A DNA stretch of 64,000 bases from Apostichopus japonicus (taxonomy: Eukaryota; Echinodermata; Holothuroidea; Aspidochirotida; Stichopodidae): the NCBI RefSeq assembly GCF_037975245.1, contig NC_092575.1:19489841-19553840 (forward strand), given 5' to 3'. The position numbers and the translations under genes were made by a program. This document shows, one piece after another, positions 36,078 to 46,110 of this stretch (position 1 is its first letter; every line of letters starts with the position of its first letter). The notes below the pieces were generated by a model that was not told the origin of the DNA, did no database searches, and was given only the letters and a program-made list of their open reading frames with translations.

Positions 36078-39000
36078 GTATGTATATATGTGTAGTTTAA
36101 GAAGCATTCATTTAAATAAAAGGTAACACGTGCATATCATCAATTATATTGCTCATATAATATTACCCATTCATTTGCTTTTTATGATAACAACATGTTA
36201 TTGCAGGTATCTACAAATAATTACTGGAAAGAACATATATTTGTTGATATCGTCTAATCAATGAATGATATAAATTTGGCAACATCACCAAATTATTGTT
36301 GATATTACCACTTACAAATAAACAGTAAAACGGCTTGCCATATATACGTTATGTTTGCAAGCTGTATACTACACGCACAGAGAAGAGGAAAGTGGACTTA
36401 ATAATGTGCCTAGTTTGCACATGACATGAGATTTTGTTGTTGTTGCAATATCTAAAGGAAAAGAACTTCGGAATATGAAACTTTGTCTATTACAAGGCTA
36501 CGTAGTTAAAATTCATCGCCACGAAATACATATCATAATTCTTTTCTTTCCAAATGCAGAAGTCGAATTTAAGTAAATATATTAACCAAGTTCCTTCTTA
36601 CTGGTAAATAGCATAATGATTAATGCACGTGTACTGTGACGTGAGTTGTAAATTTGAGATAGTTGTGTGCTTACTTGGTATAATGTTGTTGTTACTTGTG
36701 GGTGCAGGCTGGGGTAAGGTTAGGGGCGATGTACTCCATAAGAGGCGGTACTATTTACATTCGTTGGCGTACATATATATATCAACCTTGATTATGGGTA
36801 ACAACAATAAAGGTATTTTATTAAGGCTATCTGCTGGAGATGAATAACTGACTCATATCATAAATACGTAATTATTTACAGAGAGAACATGTCATTTATT
36901 TATTTTATTTTTGTATTTTTTTTTTGGGGGGGGGGACTTAGGTTGATTTTATATATTCATTTATTTTATTGCCACGCAACAGTTATTACACAAGATGTTA
37001 ATGAATGAGGTTTCAGGAATATTTCCGTTCTAAATAAAAAAAAAGACATAATTTTCTTAGCAACCTTTATGTTACATCATATGAAAACCAGTTATCAATT
37101 TGTATAATATAAAATTTAAAATATATTCGTGACAATATATTTGAATTTACGAATCATGTGAAATTGCTTCAGGATTCGATTCTATAATTTTGGATTTCGT
37201 TTTAATCTATTAAAATAAATAACCAATGCTACACAATCGCAGATAGAGACATGCTAACTTAATTACATCTACAATGAGTGATATGCGATAATCATGGAAA
37301 CCTACGCATAAATGCAACTATACATTTAACACTACTTTTAGTGCTTGAGAAATTTCTCGTCAACTTGGGAGGCTCATACATCAATGTGGGTGGTCCTCAT
37401 GGTTTAGCTTTCAGACTATTGGAGGATAGTATTAGACACAAAATTAATTTGCCAGGATACATCTGAGAACTGAAACTATATCAATCCAATTAATGAGTCA
37501 ACACAATTTGTAGGTGTGTAGGGACTCTATATTGCCATTATTTAAAGTGGCTAGACTTTGTAGTCTAATCAACATTTCGTTACGTCATTTACTCTCAACT
37601 GGCATGTTCAAAAGTATAGCGGAAGGGTTCATATTTTTGTTCCCTCTAATGAAGTGTTTTCAAGACATTACAAATTTGCAAAGGATATATTCTGTTGAAA
37701 TTTACCCTACGATGTAATTTGTCATATGTGAAGCTGCAAAGAAAAGTATCAACAGAGGCTTTTTGGGAATTAATATAGCTTTGAATTCTCATTATTGATT
37801 TGACTCAAAGTGAGGAGCTGACGTCATCAGATTTGTGTTAAAGCAGTACGCCACATACGTTTCACATATTAAATACGACGTAAATAATTATTTATAGAAT
37901 TTGACCTACACTCAGGTACTTCTGCGTGACGTAATATCAAGACTAAAATCCTGTGTAACTAAACTCTTTCTTCAAGTAATATTGTCGAAAAAGCACAATA
38001 CAGGAGGAATACATAACTGTTTTGTGGTCTCAAATTAACTTATTTATACAGTTTATGACTAAGTATTACAAAGACAAAATGTGCCGGACTTCCTCGTTGG
38101 GTGGGGGCCTATTGAATGTTTGTTTCTGTCCGGAGCTAAAGAAATGGTGGCTTGATAAATGTAGTAGTTTCCATAAACATTGGATTCCTATTTTCTATTA
38201 GCAAAACAAGAAGAGGAAGTGACATTATCACATACTAGAAATCAACACGAAAGTTCTGACTTGCGGAAAATTCATCCAAAATTTATCTACAATGGCTAAA
38301 AAAGTTGTATTTGGGATATTTCGCGGTTTACCTCGTCATGCCAAGCCACTGTCATTCTATCTAACGTTTCCTATTCTATTTATAGTTTTATTTGTATTCA
38401 CGGTTAACCGGTAAACATTTCATGCTAAACAGAAAAAGGTAAACATTGTACGGAAATCAAAACCCATATAATAGATCATATTAAAATCATCGATGAGTTA
38501 AAACAGCTTTTAGCATTCATCTACCAAATGAATCAATCAAAATCAATTAACCTATTAGAGAAACAGTAGATAGTTAAAAGCTAAATACCACGCCATTGTT
38601 TCATCTCAAGACTGCAGTCTTGTGTGTGTGTCGTAGCATTCAAAAGTATTAAAATGTTTTCTCCCAAACAGGATAGATTTGTCTGTTTCGGGTGAGTTGT
38701 CACTTAAAGGAATCCCACATGTCACCTGAATATATCATTATTGTCCCAACTTTTGGAACGAAAAATATTTATTTAAAGTTACAAATCTATATACTTTCCT
38801 CAAGTTTTCAGCCACCAAATGCATGCTACCACTGAGACGTTGGTCTCTTAAATTTCTCAGTTAATCAGACTGCTTTGGGGGGGGGGGGGCATATATAGTT
38901 GTGGTAAAATGCTTGTTATCTGCAGTTTGAACATGACTGATCACTACGGTATTATTTCTAGCATATTTAAAAAGAAGAAAAATGACCTATTAATAATAAT

Positions 39001-40407
39001 GATGGATGAGATCATATCGCATATAAAACATCTTGATTGTGCTGCATTTATTGCGGTTGTATTTGTTGTTGTGTATGTTGCTGTCGTACGATGTACGTTA
39101 TGCAAGGGCGGCGGAACCGGGGGGCACAGGGGGCACGTGCCCCCCCTCACTTTTCCTCAGGTTAAAAATGTGCCCTTTTTCTACATAAAAATTGAGGTGT
39201 CTCAAGTTAGCAAGAGGCCAGGGAACCAGAATGAACACTCGGGAAGGGCCGTTTCGGGCCATCTGAGGGGTTTGTAAAACCAAAAATTTTCTTGTACGCT
39301 CCGCGCCAACCCATGGTGGCGCTCCGCTCAGAAAGTCGTGCATACAACTTTGCAAATCCTGGCTACGCCCCTGACTTTTAATGAATTTCTGTGGGTCAAA
39401 CTCAAAGCTATTTCGAATGGAAAACAATTTGTAAAGATATTAACAAGAAATAAACTCTAATTCGGAAGATTCCTACATTAGCAACTAGCATGATTTCACC
39501 TCATTTTGTATCAAAAGAAAACTTGTTCCTTGTTTCCCAATTTGCACATTTGATATTGCAGTGCTAGTATGCATATTTTCATTGAAAGGGGGGGGGGTGT
39601 TGATGTAGTGATGTGTATACGCAAATAAGATAATACAATAAGAGTTATAAAGGGTACTAAATATAAGGCTGCATCAGTCCAATCGAATTTTTGCTAGGTG
39701 CCCTTTGATGTCGGTGCCCCCCCCCCCCCCCAGATTAAAAGTGCTTCCGCCGCCCTTGACGTTATGTAAACAAACTGAGTTTTAGTTATATAAGCAGGGA
39801 ACTGGCAGACTCTGTCTGAGAATTATATCAAAGGGAATTATATTCTACATTGTTAATTGAGACCACATTTCAATTTTAATTCTTATAGTTTATGAGGATG
39901 TGGAATATCCATTCAAAGACAGGGGTTGGTGGGTGGGGCATCAGTATAAACCAATATTCACTGCTCTTAAAACTACAGCGATTGTTCATCATGTGTATGT
40001 TGCTGTCGTACGATGTACGTTATGTAAACAAACTGAGTTATAGTTATATAAGCAGGGAACTGGCAGACTCTGTATGAGAATTATATCAAAGGGAATTATA
40101 TTCTACATTGTTAATTGAGACCACGTTTCAATTTTAATTCTTAGTCTATGAGGATGTGGAATATCCCTTCAAAGACAGGGGTTGGTGGGTGGGGCATCAG
40201 TAACCAATATTCACTGCTCTTAAAACTACAGCGATTGTTCATCATTCCCCGTCCGCCCCTACTCCCTCGGTTCCGTGGCCCAAATAAGTAAAATGAAAGG
40301 AATATCATATTTTAATACCTGAAATAGTGTCATTAAAGTCACAGAAATGCAGATTTTGTGACAAACCATTTTAAAGTATAGCAAAAAGTCATCAAACTAG
40401 ATAGATG

Positions 40408-40493
<86 letters not shown>

Positions 40494-41465
40494 CACTTTC
40501 TTTGATGGCATGTGATCATATACTTACTCCCAATTAGATTCCGGTCTTGGAATATCGCCAATGGTTGTCAAGGTGATGGTTGACCAATAGAAAGAGGCTA
40601 AATACTGACGCGACGTGTGATTGTAGCCGCCCGTAGTGTTCGGGTGAACCCATTCACCTTCACCGAAACCTATCCGTTCGCTTACAAGAAAATAGACAGC
40701 AGCAAACCAATGAGTTAATAAAAAGAGAACATGAACCAGGTTAAATATTCGAACACCGTTCGGATGTAAGGCAGCCGATTCTACCTTGGAAGAAAACTGA
40801 CGAGCTCGATAAACTTTCAAAAATCGTGGACATTTTAAGAGTGGTCTATCGATTTTAAATATTTTACAAGAAACCAAATAAACTGGTAGAAGAGATAATG
40901 CGTCACATATGAAATAAATGCTCTTGATATATTTTTTGATTAGCCGTCTTCCATCTGTTACTAATATTCCATGTTCTAAGTAGCCGGTCCGTAACTGAAT
41001 GATAATATCAAAGACATAAATCGCGTCAAAGATGACATCTAAAGCCAGCCATACCACGGTCATGTAGTTTTGGTCATTCCGTAACCATGTATCCCTCGCC
41101 ACGAGAAACCACAGATAATACAAAACCGCACAGGTTACGAAAAATAACCAATAATGAATAAATTTGCCGTCTGGTTTGACGACAAACCTGCTCCATTCAA
41201 ATTTATCAGAGGCTTCTCCCAGTTGTTCGGCATTATCTAAGTCCTCTAGATCTGACTCCGTGTGATCGCATTCGCTGTCTTCGCTCACCTCACCAAAATT
41301 TCTCGTCGTGTATTTGTAAATAAACGAATCCGCGTGAGAATATGACCAATTTTGACGATTTCGCCCACGAGAAATATGCGCCGTTTTGGCTTTCCGTCTT
41401 TGAAATTGTGTTATGGCTCGAATGTAAGTCCACATGACGCTAGTTGACGAGGAAGGCTCGGCCAT
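16434..41465 (-). CDS. Cyclic-nucleotide-gated (CNG) ion channel subunit, 9 coding exons, 580 aa
   Basis: A tetrameric cation channel subunit opened by cGMP or cAMP; it acts in the plasma membrane, usually in sensory or neuronal cells. Exons: 41465-40528, 34856-34798, 32068-32007, 30030-29942, 28029-27927, 26009-25855, 22974-22888, 17728-17632, 16586-16434. All borders are GT-AG, all phases match, and the total is 1743 nt. Domains: acidic N-terminus (about 57-90), S1 103-122, S2 134-157, S3 178-200, S4 with spaced Lys/Arg 208-222, S5 239-261, pore 294-308 ([15 protein letters not shown]), S6 314-340 ending FATIVGQVG, C-linker with RWYEYAW (375-381) and [15 protein letters not shown], then a cyclic-nucleotide domain with [20 protein letters not shown] (481-486) and [16 protein letters not shown]. 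The start ATG has an in-frame TAG just upstream. The C-linker and binding domain most resemble invertebrate CNG-like subunits (insect CNGL/CG42260 type), from memory of that family. Position 500 is Ala where most CNG channels have Thr. The last AGG-TAA also looks like a donor (AG|gtaaag), so a further exon is possible. Confidence 0.93.
16767..17547. mobile_element. hAT-like MITE, family CATGGGCGGCGATCC (copy 1)
   Basis: The inverted ends are CATGGGCGGCGATCC and GGATCGCCGCCCATG. The exact 8-bp target duplication is ACCTTATC at 16759-16766 and 17548-17555. It carries the shared hairpin core at 16822-16864. It lies in CNG intron 8, in the opposite orientation to the copy at 53104. Confidence 0.9.
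17632..17728 (-). CDS. CNG channel exon 8: end of cyclic-nucleotide-binding domain
   Basis: The acceptor is acacag|A and the donor AAG|gtaaag. It encodes [20 protein letters not shown] and then LKDHPQAK, the C-helix region. Confidence 0.92.
18611..19397. mobile_element. Nested hAT-like element with ends CAGGGGCGTAGCGA
   Basis: The ends are CAGGGGCGTAGCGA and TCGCTACGCCCCTG. The flanking duplication is GTGCCCCC at 18603-18610 and 19398-19405, inside element A. Its interior holds four tandem units of about 137-142 bp. Confidence 0.88.
18652..19225. repeat. Four tandem units of about 140 bp inside the nested element
   Basis: Each unit starts near 'tttgatttgccgacggatct', continues with 'ggaagtggtgactgaaatgg', and ends with 'gaaacgtccttagatgcaat' and 'ctggtgcatattttaagtca'. 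Starts are at about 18652, 18808, 18946 and 19082. Confidence 0.92.
20924..21835. mobile_element. hAT-like MITE with ends CATGGGCGTCA
   Basis: The ends are CATGGGCGTCAACAGG and CCTGCTGACGCCCATG. The exact duplication is CACAGTAC at 20916-20923 and 21836-21843. The shared hairpin core is at 21752-21794 (minus orientation). It lies in CNG intron 7. Confidence 0.9.
22062..22120. repeat. (CT)n-(AT)n microsatellite
   Basis: About 28 bp of CT repeats directly joined to about 30 bp of AT repeats. Confidence 0.9.
22888..22974 (-). CDS. CNG channel exon 7: phosphate-binding cassette
   Basis: The acceptor is ggcag|A and the donor AG|gtaaga. It encodes [16 protein letters not shown] and VCEEGGN. FGE contacts the ribose in this fold. 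Confidence 0.92.
23161..23360 (-). repeat. tRNA-derived SINE (family B), head-truncated
   Basis: It matches 54826-55020 almost base for base: 'ttagatcctcctgcaagcag', 'ttggcttatcaaagccg' and 'actctgtaactggacgacat'. It stops at 'gaaccggggaccttatgatt', inside the box B region. Confidence 0.8.
25855..26009 (-). CDS. CNG channel exon 6: first half of cyclic-nucleotide-binding domain
   Basis: The acceptor is ttcag|GTA and the donor GG|gtacgt. It encodes [13 protein letters not shown] and [21 protein letters not shown] 95-codon frame on the opposite strand is its shadow. Confidence 0.93.
27112..27155. repeat. (TA)n microsatellite
   Basis: About 40 bp of TA repeat in CNG intron 5. Confidence 0.95.
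27246..27527 (-). repeat. tRNA-derived SINE (family C)
   Basis: On the minus strand a tRNA-like head contains 'attacaggttcgagtcctgg' (box B). It is followed by a conserved body, 'gttgtgtccttgggcaaggc' and 'cctctcttcacccaggtgta'. A diverged copy lies on the plus strand at 51866-51985. Confidence 0.8.
27510..27905. repeat. Minisatellite, about 55-bp unit, 7-8 copies
   Basis: The unit reads 'gtgtgctaactttggggtca' then 'atagtgatgacctttaaata' then 'catgcatcat'. The array begins in the 'gtgtgcgctaac' of the SINE head and ends about 20 bp from the donor of CNG exon 5. Confidence 0.92.
27927..28029 (-). CDS. CNG channel exon 5: C-linker
   Basis: The acceptor is aacag|G and the donor AAG|gtgagt. It encodes [20 protein letters not shown] and then [10 protein letters not shown]. 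Intron 5 runs into a tandem array about 20 bp after the donor. Confidence 0.92.
28240..28874. mobile_element. hAT-like MITE, family CAAGGGCGGCGGAA (copy B, uninterrupted)
   Basis: Inverted ends as in copy A. The exact duplication is CTTGTATA at 28232-28239 and 28875-28882. The hairpin core is at 28646-28688. It is 635 bp with no transposase frame. It lies in CNG intron 4. Confidence 0.92.
29942..30030 (-). CDS. CNG channel exon 4: C-linker
   Basis: The acceptor is aaaag|GAT and the donor AG|gtgaga. It encodes [13 protein letters not shown] and [10 protein letters not shown], a conserved CNG C-linker signature. Confidence 0.92.
30199..30299. repeat. Minisatellite, 13-bp unit TATATAGGCCCTA
   Basis: Seven or eight copies with 10-13 bp spacing, passing into an (AT)n tract at 30298-30322. 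It lies in CNG intron 3. Confidence 0.9.
31725..31760. repeat. (TA)n microsatellite
   Basis: Short interrupted TA repeats in CNG intron 3. Confidence 0.8.
32007..32068 (-). CDS. CNG channel exon 3: end of S6 and start of C-linker
   Basis: The acceptor is ggcag|GT and the donor GTG|gtaaga. It encodes [20 protein letters not shown]. Confidence 0.9.
32228..32446 (+). repeat. tRNA-derived SINE (family A), most complete copy
   Basis: The tRNA-like part is 32311-32385: box A-like 'tagtggttagggtgtccgca', an anticodon-like stem-loop CCGC-atattaa-GCGG, and box B 'GGTTCGAATCC'. It is preceded by 'agtattgttcgatacaggtg' and followed by a tail ending in (AT)n. Related copies are at 16087-16255 and 6106-6197. 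The lack of an acceptor stem and the flanking shared sequence argue against a functional tRNA. Confidence 0.85.
33188..33560. mobile_element. hAT-like MITE, 373-bp family CAAGGGCGTAGGAAC (copy 1)
   Basis: The ends are CAAGGACGTAGGAACC and CCTTCCTACGCCACTG. The exact duplication is GCATTACG at 33180-33187 and 33561-33568. Close copies lie at 42138 and 42986. It lies in CNG intron 2. Confidence 0.92.
34798..34856 (-). CDS. CNG channel exon 2: S6
   Basis: The acceptor is acacag|G and the donor G|gtacgt. It encodes [19 protein letters not shown], the S6 gate helix. Confidence 0.92.
35000..38870. other. CNG intron 1, left part: no gene seen
   Basis: AT-rich intronic sequence. It holds an (AC)n-(AT)n microsatellite at about 36025-36077 and a T/G homopolymer near 36916. 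Open frames are short and unrecognised. Confidence 0.5.
36025..36077. repeat. (AC)n-(AT)n microsatellite
   Basis: About 35 bp of AC repeats joined to about 18 bp of AT repeats. Confidence 0.9.
39070..40245. repeat. Tandem duplication of about 255 bp; first copy split by a MITE
   Basis: Copy 1 is 39070-39102 plus 39767-39991; copy 2 is about 39992-40245. Both read 'tgtgtatgttgctgtcgtac', 'gatgtacgttatg' and, after any insertion, 'taaacaaactgagtt', 'agcagggaactggcagactc' and 'gcgattgttcatcat'. Confidence 0.92.
39103..39758. mobile_element. hAT-like MITE, family CAAGGGCGGCGGAA (copy C)
   Basis: Inverted ends as in copies A and B, but in the opposite orientation to B. The exact duplication is ACGTTATG at 39095-39102 and 39759-39766. 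The hairpin core is at 39294-39335. The unoccupied site survives at 40008-40035. Confidence 0.94.
40410..40491. repeat. (TA)n microsatellite next to CNG exon 1 donor
   Basis: About 80 bp of pure TA repeat, ending about 37 bp from the exon 1 end at 40528. Confidence 0.95.
40528..41465 (-). CDS. CNG channel exon 1: N-terminus, S1-S5 and pore
   Basis: It encodes residues 1-312 and two bases of codon 313. The donor is GA|gtaagt. It includes all of S1-S5 and the pore through [10 protein letters not shown], and is by far the largest exon. Confidence 0.93.
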
Positions 41466-42137
41466 AATAATCTACTTTTAAAACGTCTCCTCTCTTCAAA
41501 GCAACAAATTAACTTAAATTCCTCTTTTGTTGTCTATAAAGTGTACTCCTCTTGTACGGGAATGCCTGTTATAGGCCTAACCTGCTATTCACGATAGAAG
41601 CTGTATGGTAGTGATCATGGTTCTCAGTGAGTTATGCTGAATCCTGCCGAGATACTTCGCTTTTCGCCCCCGTATCGATGCCCCACTACTAACATACGAT
41701 ATGCTATACATCCGCTCATGGAGCTAATAAACCACACCGTGTATTGGCATCGTTACTGACTTTCCTCGTCACTTGGTGGGTATATGCCAGTACACCATCT
41801 AAGCCTATAACCTACTTTGTGATGATAAGATAAAAACCCAACCAAATATATAGCTCAGGTCAGCGGTACAGGAAATATGGGAAGTAATAGTGTTCACGGG
41901 ATTACTAGTTGTGTGTGCCTCACCATTATGGGTTACACCGCAAATAGATTGTTGAACGTCATTTTGGTTTGTCACAAAAGCTGTATCCTCTGACATGTAT
42001 AGGGATATTGTTATTCTGACAATCCTAATGCCAAAACCAGAAACAGATGAGCCCCTGCAAATGAAAAACTATATCTATATGGGAAACGGTCATAGAATTG
42101 GAATAATATACAAATGAATTTACATTATTAGCTGTAG

Positions 42138-42509
42138 CAAGGGCGTAGGAACCGGGGGGGGGCTGGGGCGCCAGCCCCCCCAGTGAAAAATGTGGGGGGC
42201 GGAAGTATCATTCCGCCCCCCCCCACTCCGCAAGTCAAAAAACCCCTTTTTCATTTCCAAATGAGAAAAAAATCTCATTTGGAGCACCAAATTGCATTTA
42301 AGGCCAGGTGAAAATGCAAAATTCTTTACAAAATGGAGTGGGAGTTGAAGTGTGCTATATTGCACCAAATTGCATCTGAGGCCACCTGGAAATGCAAAAA
42401 AAATCCAAAGGGGAGGGGGACACCCCTACCCTTAGACCCCTCCCCCAGGCCGGCCATCAGTCTTCAGCCCCCCCCCCCCCCCACTCAAAAGTACCTTCCT
42501 ATGCCACTG
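42138..42509. mobile_element. hAT-like MITE, 373-bp family (copy 2)
   Basis: The ends are CAAGGGCGTAGGAACC and CCTTCCTATGCCACTG. The exact duplication is AGCTGTAG at 42130-42137 and 42510-42517. It lies in the CNG-PELO intergenic region. Confidence 0.93.
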
Positions 42510-42985
42510 AGCTGTAGTAATTGTTTTATCTGTTACACGTTCTTGTTTCTTCTAGCGGATTTTGTCTTCCTCTGCGTCGTATATAATAAAGGATGAAATA
42601 ATCATATTAATGTAATGTAAATAATATAACGCTTTCAATATACAAGAAGTTGATGGCGCTGTTAGTCATTATCTGAATTAAGAAAATGGGGGTAGGTTAT
42701 ATTCCGTTGGCATACACTTTATAACTTATATTGAAGAAAAACAAATCCCATGTACTGTTAATTGAAACATGGAGCTAGGTCAAAGGTTGAAAACAGAATC
42801 TCAATACATCATCCCTCTATATAGATATGGTTATTTGAATATAATCTATGTTGACTGGATATATACCTTCCCATCATGCTCTAGAAAGTTGGTCAAAGTA
42901 GGTAGTATGTGACGTCATCGTGACCAGTGTTCTTCAGAAGCATTATTTAAGCTTCTATGATCATTATGTTTAATTAACCTTGGAA

Positions 42986-43361
42986 CAAGGGCGTAGGAAC
43001 CGGGAGGGCTGGGGGCGCCAGCCCCCACAGTGAAAAATGTGGAGGGGCGGAAGTATCATTCCGCCCCCCCCCCCCCCCGCTTCGCAAGTCAGAAAACCCC
43101 TTTTTCATTTCCAATTGAGAAAAAAATCTCATTTGGAGCACCAAATTGCATCTAAGGCCTGGTGAAAATACAAAATTAAGTTTACAAAATGGAGTGGGTG
43201 TTGAAGTGTGCTATATTGCACCAAATTGCATCTGAGGCTACCTGGAAATGCAAAAAATTCCAAAGGGGAGGGGTGTCTCCCTCCCCTTTGACCCCTCCCC
43301 CAGGCCGGCCATCAGTCTTCAGCCCCCCCCCCCCACTCAAAAGTACCTTCCTACGCCACTG
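42986..43361. mobile_element. hAT-like MITE, 373-bp family (copy 3)
   Basis: Same ends and same orientation as copies 1 and 2. The exact duplication is CCTTGGAA at 42978-42985 and 43362-43369. Confidence 0.93.
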
Positions 43362-43914
43362 CCTTGGAACCAATATATTTGAAATGTTTGCTGAGCTGTC
43401 CATGGTCTCTGTGGTTACGATTTGGTTGTTGTTGTTGGAGGTAGATATGATATCGATGATACACAATCTCAAAGCAGTTTAATCTAACTTTTTATAAAAT
43501 TCCTCGCCATGTTGGTCATGATGGCCTAATATGGCAGTTGCAATTTAAATAGCGGTACGTTTTGTACCAAAACAGAATAAGAAGAAGGTAGGCCTCATGC
43601 ATATGATAATTCAATAAAATTATACTTTGTTTATTATTGTGACGAGGTGTATAATCGTGACGTATTTAGCCTTAGCCTTGAATCCAGTGAGGACCCCAGC
43701 CGCGATATGACCGTTTCAAATCAGCGTGATCTAGTTATAACAGAACACAATCACGTTTACATTTCCCTAAATGTACATGTGTAACAAAAAGTCAACCTCT
43801 ATCCTTTCCTCACAACGAAAGGCTACCATAGACTCTAGATGTTGAACTCAAAATTTGAACTGATTCACTTATTTACGATTTCATCAAAACTAAATGCAGT
43901 CTGTACTTTGTGAA

Positions 43915-44039
43915 TCAATTAGTCAGTTAACATACATTCAGTCTTTTAAGCAGCCAATCTGTCAGTTAAACAGGCAGTCAGTTAAACAGTCAGTCGGAAA
44001 CCGTTTAACAGTCAGTCAGTACAATCAGACATCAGTCAG
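43915..44039. repeat. Simple repeat of CAGTCAGTTAAA type, left part
   Basis: Runs of 'cagtcagttaaacagtcagt'. The array resumes at 45983-46110 on the other side of a large insertion. Confidence 0.85.
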
Positions 44040-45981
44040 CAGGCGCGTATCCAGGATTTTCTAACCCGGGGGGCGCGAATTACTATCTAAGCGGAGCGCC
44101 ACCATCGGTTGGCGCGGAGCGTACAAGAAAATTTCTGGTTTTGATACCCCCCAGATCACCGGAAATGGCACTTCTCGGGCTTGAAAATGACCAACCAAAT
44201 GTACACTTTTGCCTGAGAACCAAGTATTTCTCATTTTTTTTTTCCATCCATAACCTTTTTGAAGATTGTCACCAGTCACACATCATGTTCGACCTGATTG
44301 CATGTCCTATGGATCATTGCTTTTGTAGGCGATTCTGCGTCACGGCCCACAATATCCGAAAGCCCCACTTTTGAAGGTTTTAAGCCCATTATTTGTTGAG
44401 AATTTGAAAATTCAGATTTCTCGTGAATAAAAATCACTTGAAAACATACCCATTATGTTGCACAAAATTCAATCTATGGACAACCAATAGGGAAAAACCT
44501 CCTTGAACCCCTAATAGACAGGTACAAATTGCACGAGTAGAGGAAAGTATGATGAAGAATGTTGGTGAGGAAATTGTGGAAAATTCCGACAGAGTTAATT
44601 TATTGGTGTAGAAATATTGCAACCTCTTATTATGGCTATTATAAAACTTGGTTGAAGGAAATGAAAAATAGGAGATATTTCCGATATGAGGTATATCGAA
44701 AGCGAACACTACACACATAGGCGTAGGTCCCGTAGGAGGCGGGGCTGCACCCCCCGCCCCGCAACCATTTTTTCCCCATTTTTTTTCGGGCACCTACTGA
44801 GAGAAAATAAATAGCAATGAATAGCTTAAAAATGATCTCCTTGGTAATTAAAATAAAGTTCTAAGATTGGCCGACATTACTACTGTAAAAGAGAGTTTGA
44901 CATAAATGGATCTGTATGGTTTTTCTCCATCTACATAAGACATTTGGTTGTTTACATTAGCATCCGGCGGTATACTGTGCTACTTTCACCGACCGTGCGG
45001 TAGACGATGCCATGCAATGTAATGACCGATGCTTGCTTATATGATATTGGCATCGATATGCTGAACGCGCGCTTTGCGCTTGAAAAATTTTGGCTTTTTT
45101 TTTTCGGGCAAGTCGTTACAGCCCCAAATCCAATTGGGCTACGCCTTCGACTACACACATAGACAGTTTTTGAGGCTGTTCATCGTGGAACAGGCATTTC
45201 AATGCTCACTGATATGATGTTATATCTGCTCTTTGCTTTACAAATTCGAACAGGCGTGTAGCGAGTAATTGCCAAGGGAGGGGCGAAGCCTGTATGCAAA
45301 CTATCTAAGCGAAGCGCCACCATCAGTTGGCGCGAAGCGTACAAGAAAAATTTTGGCCGAAAATGCCTCCCAGATCGCTGGAAATGACACTTCCCAGGCC
45401 TTGTAAGTTGCACCTAAGCATTGTCTATTTTGAAATTACTAGCGATGTCATAAAGAAAATTTGCTCGGGGGGGGGGGGCGGTCGCCCCCTTCCCGAAATG
45501 CGTCATGTTCCCGACGACCCCGTCGAGTTCAAGACCAGCCACAGTTGGTTCCATATAGCACAATTGTACAATTGTTTAAGGCGTCCATACACACACACGC
45601 GTTATGATAGACCATATATAGTATTTATATAGATACATTAGTGAGAGAGGGAAAAACGTCAAAAATGGAGTTGTTGGTGTAAGGTGTAGGGTGAGGCGCA
45701 CACCCCCTCCGTAATCCTTGATCTGTCACTGGCTACCCTGTGTATATAATAGGGATCAGTGCCTTAACTATGACTGTTCCTCTTTCTCTTCCCGAAGTCT
45801 TGGCTATCTTCTACTCCCTCCCTTTCTCCTTTTTCTCTCTTTTTTCTTCTTCTTTTCCCTTCCTTTCTCTCCTCCTTTTCTTTTTCCCCCCTCCTTTTCC
45901 CTTTTTTCTTCTCTTTTTTTCTCTCCTCTTTTTCTTACCCGGGGGGCGCGCGCCCCCAACGCCCCCCTGGATACGCACCTG
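44040..45981. mobile_element. Large hAT-like insertion inside a CAGT repeat
   Basis: The ends are CAGGCGCGTATCCAGG and CCTGGATACGCACCTG. TCAGTCAG occurs on both sides, but the flank is itself a CAGT repeat, so the duplication is ambiguous. Shared hairpin cores lie at 44082-44124 and 45300-45342. A smaller element sits inside at 44716-45149. It may be two elements fused. No transposase frame was seen. Confidence 0.7.
44716..45149. mobile_element. Nested hAT-like MITE with ends CATAGGCGTAG
   Basis: The ends are CATAGGCGTAGGTCCCG and a diverged ATTGGGCTACGCCTTCG. The exact duplication is ACTACACA at 44708-44715 and 45150-45157. The right third matches 17948-18110 in reverse ('cttgcccga', 'gctgtaacgact'). 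Confidence 0.82.
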
Positions 45982-45982
45982 G

Positions 45983-46110
45983 TCAGTCAGTTATGTATTC
46001 AGTGAAACAGTCAGTCAGTCAGTTCAACAGTCAGCCTTTCAAACTTAGTAAACTAAATCAGTTATTAAGTACCGCAGCCTGCAGGCAGTAAAACAGTTAT
46101 CAGTCAGTCA
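45983..46110. repeat. Simple repeat of CAGTCAGT type, right part
   Basis: Continues the array at 43915-44039: 'ggtcagtcagttatgtattc' then 'cagtcagtcagttcaacagt'. Confidence 0.8.

Noticed and set aside
45780-46005. Phe/Leu/Ser-rich frames near 45718-46048
   Set aside because: They translate a polypyrimidine tract inside a transposon and are not credible membrane proteins.
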